Of a stretch of 56,970 nt of DNA, positions 23,861 through 31,604 are shown piece after piece. The stretch is from Pseudomonas sp. CROZ-RG-20F-R04-15 (lineage in GTDB: Bacteria > Pseudomonadota > Gammaproteobacteria > Pseudomonadales > Pseudomonadaceae): the NCBI RefSeq assembly GCF_022662375.1, contig NZ_JAKNQL010000033.1:1-56970 (forward strand), given 5' to 3'. The position numbers were made by a program, and so were the translations under genes. Under the pieces are notes generated by a model. It saw only the letters and a list, made by a program, of their open reading frames with translations, ran no database searches and was not told the origin of the DNA. Every line of letters starts with the position of its first letter. The stretch's first letter is position 1.

Positions 23861-23887
23861 TTGTCTGTCAGGTCGGTGGTGAGGCCT

Positions 23888-24039
23888 GCCCCTCACCCCA
23901 GCCCTCTCCCGAAGGAGAGGGAGCCGATCTCTGGGCTTTTCAAAACCTGAGTTCAACTTGAGACTTTCATGTCGGCGTAACTCGAAAGACCAACTCGGTC
24001 AGTCCCCTCTCCCTCTGGGAGAGGGTTAGGGTGAGGGGC
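23888..24039. repeat. Imperfect inverted repeat element, about 150 bp
   Basis: Member of the family at 7491: left end GCCCCTCACCCCAGCCCTCT, right end AGAGGGTTAGGGTGAGGGGC. It separates convergent genes (ABC lipoprotein and the AAA ATPase). Confidence 0.9.
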
Positions 24040-24054
24040 TTTTGACCGAAGCAC

Positions 24055-25251
24055 TCAATCCGGCCAATGCCACGCCGGCTCATCCAGCACCTTCTGCCCG
24101 ACAATCCCGGTCTGCCCCAGGGTTTTCTCCAGCACAATGCAATTGCACTCCGGATCTTCCTGCAACGCCGAAATCAATCGCCGCGCATGCGACACCACCC
24201 ACACCTGGCACTGCTCAGACGCACGAATGATCAAGCGCGCCAACGCCGGCAACAGATCCGGATGCAAACTGGTTTCCGGCTCGTTCAGTACCATCAGCGA
24301 CGGCGGTCTCGGCGTCAGCAACGCTGCGACCAGCAACAGATAACGCAACGTCCCGTCCGACAACTCCGCCGCCGACAGCGGCCGCAACAAGCCTTCCTGA
24401 TAAAACTCGATGGCAAAGCGTCCGCCGGCCTGCGCTTCGATATGCACGCGTGCGCCCGGAAACGCATCGGTAATTGCCGCACGCATCGCGTCGCCATCAC
24501 CAATCTCGATGATGGTCTGCAACGCCGCCGCCAGATCCCGACCGTCGTGATGCAGCACCGGCGTGCGCGTGCCCAATTGCGGCTGGCGCACCGGCGCGTC
24601 AGCGTCACTGCGAAAGTGATCATAAAAGCGCCAGCGGCGAATGAACTCGCGCATCTGAAACACTTCCGGCGAGCTGCGCAGGCTGCCGACCTGATCAAAC
24701 AAACTATCGAAATTCGGCGTGTGTTGCGCCAGCACATCCCATTTGCGTTCGGCGCGTGCGCGGATCATCGGCCCGTCACGATCTACAAGCAGGCTGGCGG
24801 GACGGTAAAGCGCGCCGGCCCAGATGCATTCGCGCTTGATCTGCGGGTCGAGGCTGAAGCGCGAGGGAATGGGGCGCGAATGTTCGGGCAGCATGAAGTG
24901 CCCGTTGGAATCGGGCAGGCCGAGGCTGATCGAATAACTGAAATCCTCCCCGGCAAATCCCAGACGCAGGCGCTTCACACCTTGGCGCACCGTTGACTGG
25001 ATCGGCACTTCGCCGTTGCGCATGCGTCGGCTGATGGTTTCCGGCCCGGCCCAGAAGGTCGACTCCAGTCCGCCTTCACGGGCCAGCGCATTGACCACGC
25101 CGCCCTGAGCGGTTTCCGCCAGCAAGCGCAAGGCCCGGTAGAGGTTGGATTTGCCGCTGCCGTTGGGGCCGGTGATCAGGTTCAGCCGGCCCAGCGGGAT
25201 CACCAGTTTGTTGATCGAACGGTAATTGGCCACTGCCAGAGTGTTGAGCAT
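24055..25251 (-). CDS. AAA family ATPase, RecF/SMC-like (AAA_21)
   Basis: 398-residue cytoplasmic ATPase. Walker A GPNGSGKSN is at 29-37, an ABC-like signature LSDGTLRYLLL near 300, and Walker B LMVLNEPETSLHPDLLP follows, with the VVSHARRLI switch. This is the head-only RecF/OLD-like type without a TOPRIM or nuclease domain. Single gene, no toxin, nuclease or reverse transcriptase partner next to it, so a defence role is not shown; such stand-alone ATPases are common in Pseudomonas chromosomes and their function is unknown. AAGGACGTCC precedes the ATG. Confidence 0.8.
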   Translation of the reverse strand: MLNTLAVANYRSINKLVIPLGRLNLITGPNGSGKSNLYRALRLLAETAQGGVVNALAREGGLESTFWAGPETISRRMRNGEVPIQSTVRQGVKRLRLGFAGEDFSYSISLGLPDSNGHFMLPEHSRPIPSRFSLDPQIKRECIWAGALYRPASLLVDRDGPMIRARAERKWDVLAQHTPNFDSLFDQVGSLRSSPEVFQMREFIRRWRFYDHFRSDADAPVRQPQLGTRTPVLHHDGRDLAAALQTIIEIGDGDAMRAAITDAFPGARVHIEAQAGGRFAIEFYQEGLLRPLSAAELSDGTLRYLLLVAALLTPRPPSLMVLNEPETSLHPDLLPALARLIIRASEQCQVWVVSHARRLISALQEDPECNCIVLEKTLGQTGIVGQKVLDEPAWHWPD

Positions 25252-25408
25252 GGACGTCCTTTTTCAGGTGCGGCTGACAGCCAACAGGATAACCGTTAGC
25301 AGCGCGCCAGGCTTTTTCTTCATAAGACCAACGTGCAAGCCGGGAACCCTGTTCTAAGCTCTGAAGTCGTATCGTCCCGATAGTCTCGAAAAATGCCAAG
25401 GAGTCTGC

Positions 25409-26512
25409 ATGGCGGGTCCCGGATTGAAAGTGGTGGTGGCCCTCAGTGCCATGGCCTTGCTGACCGCTTGCGGCGACAAGAAACCCGCGCAGGAATACTT
25501 GCCAAGGGTCTTTGTACAGGAAGTCAAACCCGCGGATTACGCGGCTTCGGTGACATTGACCGGTGACGTGCAGGCGCGCGTGCAGACCGAATTGTCGTTC
25601 CGCGTCGGCGGCAAGATCATCCAGCGCATGGTCGATGTCGGTGACCGGGTCACCGCCAAGCAGGTGCTGGCCAAACTCGACCCCAAGGATTTGCAGACCA
25701 ACGTCGATTCGGCTCAAGCTCAGGTCGTCGCTGAACAAGCCCGGGTGAAGCAGAGTGCGGCAGCCTTCGTGCGTCAGCAAAAACTGCTGCCCAAGGGCTA
25801 CACCAGTCAGAGCGAATACGATTCCGCTCAAGCCGCGTTGCGCAGCAGCCAGAGCGCTCTGAGCGCGGCGCAGGCGCAACTGGCCAATGCCAAGGATCAA
25901 CTCAGTTACACCTCACTGATCGCTGACGCGCCGGGCGTTATCACTGAGCGTCAGGCCGAAGTTGGCCAGGTCGTGCAGGCCACCGCGCCGATTTTCAGTC
26001 TGGCCCGTGATGGCGATCGTGATGCGGTGTTCAACGTCTATGAATCGCTGCTCGCCGAACGCCCTGCGGATAACAAGATCACCGTCAGCCTGCTCGACAA
26101 CCCCGAGATCAAAACCACCGGCACCGTGCGCGAAGTCACCCCGGCAGTGTCGGCGCAATCCGGCACCGTGCAAGTCAAAGTCACCCTCGACAAACTGCCG
26201 CCGGGCATGCAGCTCGGTTCGGTGGTCAGTGCCACGGCCAAAGGCTCCGGCAAATCGGCAGTCGAACTGCCGTGGTCGGCGCTGACGAAAAATATCAGTG
26301 ACCCGGCGGTGTGGCTGGTCGACGACAAAGGTGAGGCGCAATTGCACACAGTCACGGTCGGCCGTTACCTGACCGGCAAAGTCATCATCAGCGAAGGTCT
26401 CAAGGGGGGCGAAAAAGTCATCGTCGCCGGCGGGCAATTGTTGCATCCCGGCATGAAAGTCGAGATCGCCGCAAACACCTACAAGGATCTGCAACCGGGA
26501 GCACAGCCATGA
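25409..26512 (+). CDS. triA: RND efflux membrane fusion lipoprotein, TriA-like
   Basis: 367-residue periplasmic adaptor with lipobox LLTAC (Cys21). Order of parts: short linker, lipoyl-like half (VTLTGDVQARVQTELSFRVG), helical hairpin rich in Gln/Ala (VDSAQAQVVAEQARVKQSAA), second lipoyl half, and beta-barrel domain. First of three overlapping genes with two different adaptors before one RND pump, the layout of P. aeruginosa TriABC. AAGGAG precedes the start. Not connected with sulfur scavenging as far as can be seen. Confidence 0.83.
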   Translation: MAGPGLKVVVALSAMALLTACGDKKPAQEYLPRVFVQEVKPADYAASVTLTGDVQARVQTELSFRVGGKIIQRMVDVGDRVTAKQVLAKLDPKDLQTNVDSAQAQVVAEQARVKQSAAAFVRQQKLLPKGYTSQSEYDSAQAALRSSQSALSAAQAQLANAKDQLSYTSLIADAPGVITERQAEVGQVVQATAPIFSLARDGDRDAVFNVYESLLAERPADNKITVSLLDNPEIKTTGTVREVTPAVSAQSGTVQVKVTLDKLPPGMQLGSVVSATAKGSGKSAVELPWSALTKNISDPAVWLVDDKGEAQLHTVTVGRYLTGKVIISEGLKGGEKVIVAGGQLLHPGMKVEIAANTYKDLQPGAQP

Positions 26513-27573
26513 AGCGCTTGTGGTTGTTATCCATGGCGGTATTGCTGGCCGCGTGTTCCAAGAAAGAACCGCCGCCCGAGCCGGTACGTCCGGTGCTGTC
26601 GGTCAAGGTCGAAGCGCTTAGTGAAGAGAATCTCGGGCGTTTTGCCGGCAGCATCCAGGCGCGTTACGAGAGCAACACCGGTTTCCGCGTCGGTGGCCGT
26701 ATTGCCAGCCGTAACGTCGATGTCGGTGCCGAGGTGGAGAAGGGCACATTGCTCGCCACCCTCGACCCGTCCGATCAGCAAAACCAGTTGCGCTCGGCTC
26801 AAGGCGATCTGGCCAAGGTCCAGGCGCAACTGATCAACGCGCAAGCCAACGCTCGGCGTCAGCAGGCGCTGTTCGATAGAGGCGTCGGTGCGCAGGCACA
26901 ACTGGACATTGCCACCACCGATCTGAAAACCACCCAGGCCTCGCTGGATCAGGCGCGCGCGGCGGTCAATCAGAGCAAGGACCAACTCGGCTACACCGAA
27001 TTGCGCTCTGACCACCGCGCCGTGGTTACTGCGTGGAACGCCGAGGCCGGGCAGGTCGTCACGGCCGGTCAGCAAGTGGTGACCCTGGCGCAACCGGACA
27101 TCAAGGAAGCGGTGATCGATCTGCCCGATACCCTGGTCGATCAGATCCCCAGCGATGTAGTGTTTTCCGTGGCCGCGCAGCTCGATCCGAGCATCAACAC
27201 CACCGCGATCATTCGTGAAATCGAACCACAGGCACAAAGTGCTACGCGCACACGACGGGCGCGCCTGACCCTGGCCGACACGCCGGACGGTTTCCGCCTC
27301 GGCACAGCGATCAGCGTCACCCTGAGTTCGGCGATCAAACCGCGCATCGAATTGCCCGCCACGGCATTGCAGGAGGTCGATGGCAAACCGCGGATCTGGG
27401 TGATCGACACGCAAAACAAAACCGTCAGCCCCCGCGATGTCACGGTCATCAGCCGTACCGACAACAGCGTCGTACTGGCGGGCGGCGTGAAGAACGGCGA
27501 GCGTGTGGTCAGCGCCGGCGTCAACAGTCTCAAACCCGGACAATCGGTAAAACTTGACGAGGACAGTCAATGA
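26509..27573 (+). CDS. triB: RND efflux membrane fusion lipoprotein, TriB-like
   Basis: 354-residue second adaptor with lipobox VLLAACS (Cys16). It repeats the plan of the first adaptor: lipoyl half (FAGSIQARYESNTGFRVGGR), Gln/Ala-rich hairpin (QLRSAQGDLAKVQAQLINAQ), barrel domain. It overlaps both neighbours by four bases. Two adaptors per pump is the feature that marks the TriABC type, where both are needed for function in P. aeruginosa. Confidence 0.83.
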   Translation: MKRLWLLSMAVLLAACSKKEPPPEPVRPVLSVKVEALSEENLGRFAGSIQARYESNTGFRVGGRIASRNVDVGAEVEKGTLLATLDPSDQQNQLRSAQGDLAKVQAQLINAQANARRQQALFDRGVGAQAQLDIATTDLKTTQASLDQARAAVNQSKDQLGYTELRSDHRAVVTAWNAEAGQVVTAGQQVVTLAQPDIKEAVIDLPDTLVDQIPSDVVFSVAAQLDPSINTTAIIREIEPQAQSATRTRRARLTLADTPDGFRLGTAISVTLSSAIKPRIELPATALQEVDGKPRIWVIDTQNKTVSPRDVTVISRTDNSVVLAGGVKNGERVVSAGVNSLKPGQSVKLDEDSQ

Positions 27574-30500
27574 AAGGCTCTTTCAACCTCTCCGAATGGG
27601 CCCTCAAACATCAGTCTTTCGTCTGGTACCTGATGTTCGTTGCGTTGCTGATGGGCGTCTTTTCGTACTTCAATCTGGGCCGCGAAGAAGACCCGTCCTT
27701 CACCATCAAAACCATGGTGATCCAGACCAAATGGCCGGGCGCAACCCAAGAGGAAACCCTCAAGCAAGTCACCGATCGCATCGAGAAAAAACTCGAAGAA
27801 CTCGATTCCCTCGACTACGTGAAAAGCTACACGCGCCCAGGCGAATCGACGGTGTACGTGTACCTGCGCGACACCACCAGTGCCAAGGACATCCCGGAAA
27901 TCTGGTACCAGGTGCGCAAGAAGATCAACGACATTCGCGGGCAGTTTCCCCAAGGGATTCAGGGCCCGGGGTTCAACGACGAGTTCGGTGATGTATTCGG
28001 TTCGGTGTATGCGTTCACTGCCGATGGCCTGACCATGCGCCAGTTACGCGATTACGTTGAGCAGGCGCGGGCCGAGATCCGCAATGTGCCGGGGCTGGGC
28101 AAGATCGAAATGGTCGGCCAGCAGGACGAAGTGATCTACCTGAACTTCTCCACGCGCAAACTCGCCGCGTTGGGCATCGATCAGCGTCAGGTGGTGGAAA
28201 GCCTGCAATCACAGAACGCCGTGACCCCGGCCGGTGTGATCGAGGCCGGACCGGAGCGGATTTCCGTGCGCACCTCGGGGCAGTTCGCCTCGGAGAAGGA
28301 TCTGGCCGAGGTCAATCTCAAGCTCAATGACCGCTTCTATCGTCTGGCCGATATTGCCGACATCAGTCGCGGTTACGTCGATCCGGCCACCCCGGAATTC
28401 CGCTTCGATGGCAAACCGGCCATCGGTCTCGCCATTGCCATGCAGAAGGGTGGCAACGTGCAGGAATTCGGTAAAGCCTTGCACGCGCGTATCGACCAAC
28501 TGACGGCGGACTTGCCGGTCGGCGTTGGCGTGCACACGGTGTCCGATCAGGCGGTGGTGGTGGAAGAGGCCGTTGGCGGCTTCACCAGCGCGCTGTTCGA
28601 GGCAGTGATCATCGTGCTGGTGGTGAGCTTCATCAGCCTTGGCGTGCGTGCCGGTCTGGTGGTGGCTTGCTCGATTCCGTTGGTGCTGGCGATGGTCTTT
28701 GTGTTCATGGAATACAGCGGCATCACCATGCAGCGGATTTCTCTCGGCGCACTGATCATCGCCCTCGGCCTGTTGGTCGACGACGCGATGATTACCGTGG
28801 AGATGATGGTCACGCGCCTGGAAATGGGCGAGACCAAGGAGCAGGCGGCGACGTTCGCCTACACCTCGACGGCGTTCCCGATGCTCACCGGTACGCTGGT
28901 GACCGTCGCCGGTTTCGTGCCGATCGGCCTCAACGCCAGTTCCGCCGGTGAGTACACCTACACGCTGTTTGCGGTGATCGCCGTGGCGATGATCGTCTCG
29001 TGGGTGGTGGCGGTGTTCTTCGCCCCGGTGATCGGCGTGCACATTCTCAGCACCAACGTCAAACCCCATGCCGCTGAGCCAGGGCGTATTGGCCGCGCGT
29101 TCAATGGCGGACTGTTGTGGGCGATGCGCAACCGCTGGTGGGCAATCGGTTTCACGGTGCTGATGTTCGTGCTCGCGGTATTTTGCATGCGCTTTGTGCA
29201 GAACCAGTTTTTCCCGGCGTCGGATCGCCCGGAAATTCTCGTCGACCTGAACCTGCCGCAAAACGCCTCGATCGACGAAACCCGCAAGGCCGTCGACAAA
29301 CTGGAGGAAACCCTCAAGGGCGACCCGGACATCGTGCGCTGGAGTACCTACATCGGTCAGGGCGCGATCCGTTTCTACCTGCCGCTCGACCAGCAATTGC
29401 AGAACCCGTACTACGCGCAACTGGTGATCGTCAGCAAAGGCTTCGAATCCCGCGAGGCGCTGAGTGAAAGGCTGCGTGAGCGCTTGCGCAAAGAGTTCGT
29501 CGGTATCGGCAGCTACGTGCAGGCACTGGAAATGGGCCCGCCGGTGGGACGTCCGATCCAGTACCGGGTCAGCGGCAAGGACATCGATCAAGTGCGCAAA
29601 CACGCCATCGACCTTGCTACCGAACTGGACAAGAACTCGCACATCGGCGAGATCATTTACGACTGGAACGAGCCGGGCAAAGTCCTGCGCATCGATATCG
29701 CGCAGGACAAGGCGCGCCAACTCGGGCTGTCCTCCGAAGACGTGGCGAAGCTGATGAACAGCATCGTCAGTGGCTCGCCGTTGACCCAGGTCGATGACGA
29801 TATCTACCTGATCAACGTGGTCGGCCGCGCGGTGGATTCCGAACGCGGCACGCCGGAGACTCTGCAGAACCTGCAGATCGTCACGCCGAGCGGTACGTCG
29901 ATTCCGCTGCTGGCGTTCGCCACCGTGCGTTATGAACTGGAGCAGCCGCTGGTGTGGCGTCGCGACCGCTTGCCGACCATTACCATCAAGGCGTCGGTGC
30001 GCGACGAGATCCAGCCGACCGATCTGGTGAAAATCCTCAAGCCGTCGATTGATGCGTTCGCCGAAAAACTGCCGGTCGGCTACAAAGTCGCTACCGGCGG
30101 TACGGTCGAGGAAAGCGGCAAGGCCCAGGGACCGATTGCCAAGGTTCTGCCGTTGATGCTGTTTTTGATGGCGACCTTCCTGATGATCCAGTTGCACAGC
30201 GTGCAGAAGATGTTCCTCGTCGCGAGTGTCGCGCCGCTGGGGCTGATCGGCGTGGTGCTGGCGCTGGTGCCGACTGGTACGCCGATGGGTTTCGTGGCGA
30301 TTCTGGGGATTCTCGCGCTGATCGGCATCATCATCCGTAACTCGGTGATTCTGGTGACGCAGATCGATGAGTTCGAGAAGAAAGGCTATGCGCCGTGGGA
30401 TGCGGTGGTGGAGGCGACCGAACACCGGCGCAGACCGATTCTGTTGACGGCGGCGGCAGCGAGCATGGGCATGATCCCGATCGCCCGCGAAGTGTTCTGG

Positions 30501-30617
30501 GGGCCGATGGCGTACGCGATGATTGGCGGGATTGTGGTCGCGACGTTGCTGACGCTGTTGTTCCTGCCGGCGCTGTATGTGGCCTGGTACAAGATTCGCG
30601 AACCGAAGAAGGACTGA
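27570..30617 (+). CDS. triC: RND efflux pump, TriC-like
   Basis: 1015-residue inner-membrane drug/proton antiporter, equal in length to P. aeruginosa TriC. The usual RND plan is present: TM1 (FVWYLMFVALLMGVFSYF), first large periplasmic loop, TM2-TM6 with the proton-relay pair in LGLLVDDAMITVEMM, TM7, second periplasmic loop, TM8-TM12 ending GGIVVATLLTLLFLPALYVA. No outer membrane channel gene follows, as in triABC, which uses the separate OpmH/TolC-type channel. Followed by a repeat element. Confidence 0.87.
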   Translation: MKGSFNLSEWALKHQSFVWYLMFVALLMGVFSYFNLGREEDPSFTIKTMVIQTKWPGATQEETLKQVTDRIEKKLEELDSLDYVKSYTRPGESTVYVYLRDTTSAKDIPEIWYQVRKKINDIRGQFPQGIQGPGFNDEFGDVFGSVYAFTADGLTMRQLRDYVEQARAEIRNVPGLGKIEMVGQQDEVIYLNFSTRKLAALGIDQRQVVESLQSQNAVTPAGVIEAGPERISVRTSGQFASEKDLAEVNLKLNDRFYRLADIADISRGYVDPATPEFRFDGKPAIGLAIAMQKGGNVQEFGKALHARIDQLTADLPVGVGVHTVSDQAVVVEEAVGGFTSALFEAVIIVLVVSFISLGVRAGLVVACSIPLVLAMVFVFMEYSGITMQRISLGALIIALGLLVDDAMITVEMMVTRLEMGETKEQAATFAYTSTAFPMLTGTLVTVAGFVPIGLNASSAGEYTYTLFAVIAVAMIVSWVVAVFFAPVIGVHILSTNVKPHAAEPGRIGRAFNGGLLWAMRNRWWAIGFTVLMFVLAVFCMRFVQNQFFPASDRPEILVDLNLPQNASIDETRKAVDKLEETLKGDPDIVRWSTYIGQGAIRFYLPLDQQLQNPYYAQLVIVSKGFESREALSERLRERLRKEFVGIGSYVQALEMGPPVGRPIQYRVSGKDIDQVRKHAIDLATELDKNSHIGEIIYDWNEPGKVLRIDIAQDKARQLGLSSEDVAKLMNSIVSGSPLTQVDDDIYLINVVGRAVDSERGTPETLQNLQIVTPSGTSIPLLAFATVRYELEQPLVWRRDRLPTITIKASVRDEIQPTDLVKILKPSIDAFAEKLPVGYKVATGGTVEESGKAQGPIAKVLPLMLFLMATFLMIQLHSVQKMFLVASVAPLGLIGVVLALVPTGTPMGFVAILGILALIGIIIRNSVILVTQIDEFEKKGYAPWDAVVEATEHRRRPILLTAAAASMGMIPIAREVFWGPMAYAMIGGIVVATLLTLLFLPALYVAWYKIREPKKD

Positions 30618-30628
30618 GTCAACAGCGA

Positions 30629-30804
30629 CCCTCACCCTAACCCTCTCCCAAAGGGAGAGGGGACTGATTGGGGGATGCCTTGGAGATACGCCGACCTGAA
30701 ATCTCTTCGCTGAATCCATAATCGACTCGGTCTCTCAGGTCGATGTATGAAGTGAGACACCTCGGTCGGCCCCCTCTCCCTGTGGGAGAGGGCTGGGGTG
30801 AGGG
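30629..30804. repeat. Imperfect inverted repeat element, about 175 bp
   Basis: Family of the element at 7491. Its centre (GAATCCATAATCGACTCGGT, CAGGTCGATGTATGA) is almost the same as in the tandem copy at 20.2-20.5 kb, so these two belong to one subgroup. Confidence 0.9.
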
Positions 30805-30820
30805 CTTTTCCTGACTTTAC

Positions 30821-31447
30821 TCAGCCCTTACGCCAAACACTGGCCAACCAAGGCTGCTGCTCTCGCGGCAGCCCCGCCGGCCGGAAGTAATGCTCCAGTT
30901 CAACAAACCCCGCCGCCGTCAACAACCCTTGCCACGCTGCCAGATCGTGATACGAGCCATAACGCGGCCCGTTCCAGCCCTCACGATTATCCCCACGCGG
31001 ATTGGAACTGAACAACACCCCGCCGGGCTTCAATGCCCCGCGCAACTGCTGCAATACCCGTGGCAGTTCCTGCAACGGCACATGAAAAAGCACCGCATTG
31101 GCAAAGATCCCGTCGAAGCGCTCCGCCGGTAGATCGAGCTTCAGAAAGTCCTGCTGCAACACCTCACAGCCACTGTCCTCACGGGCCATTCGCGCAAACT
31201 CTTGCGAACCGTCGAGGCCGACGGCGATGTGACCCATGCGGGTAAACGTCTGCAAGTCCCGCCCCGGACCGCAGCCGAAATCCAGAATGGTGAACGGCGC
31301 TGAACCCTGAATATGCCGCAGTAGCGCATCGATATTCTGGCTGACATCGTGGTCGCGGGTGCCTTCACGGAAGTCTTCAGCCACCGAGTTGTAGTGGCCG
31401 AGGGTGGTGGCGGTGATCTGTTCGAGATCGGTGGGAGTCTGCTTCAT
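30821..31447 (-). CDS. Class I SAM-dependent methyltransferase
   Basis: 208 residues. Motif I ILDFGCGPGRDLQTF, the acidic GLDGSQEFARMA loop that binds the SAM ribose, and FDGIFANAVLFHVP (motif for the post-I region) are clear; SNPRGDNREGWNGPRYGSY lies in the variable substrate part. The substrate is unknown; the fold resembles UbiE/TehB-type small-molecule methyltransferases. A GTG start 27 codons upstream is also open; neither start has a good ribosome-binding site, so the N-terminus is uncertain. Lies alone between the efflux operon and the toxin-like gene. Confidence 0.78.
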   Translation of the reverse strand: MKQTPTDLEQITATTLGHYNSVAEDFREGTRDHDVSQNIDALLRHIQGSAPFTILDFGCGPGRDLQTFTRMGHIAVGLDGSQEFARMAREDSGCEVLQQDFLKLDLPAERFDGIFANAVLFHVPLQELPRVLQQLRGALKPGGVLFSSNPRGDNREGWNGPRYGSYHDLAAWQGLLTAAGFVELEHYFRPAGLPREQQPWLASVWRKG

Positions 31448-31604
31448 GGTCGGGATACGCAGGCAATTGGGATGTGCCGAATATACGCCATGACGGCGGG
31501 AGCGCTGGCGATAAATGGCTGGTCGCACCTGTTAGTTCTTACAGTATCGGGCGAAGGAAAACAGGTTCATTCTTGGTTCACTGATGCCAGGGACTCGCGT
31601 CAAC

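Noticed and set aside
24055..25251. Anti-phage defence system
   Set aside because: A single RecF-like ATPase gene without nuclease, TOPRIM, toxin or reverse transcriptase partner is not enough evidence.
28209..30719. 836-codon open frame on the minus strand
   Set aside because: It lies opposite the RND pump gene, is rich in His, Arg and Gln as expected of the antisense frame of GC-rich DNA, has no family motif, and runs into a repeat element.
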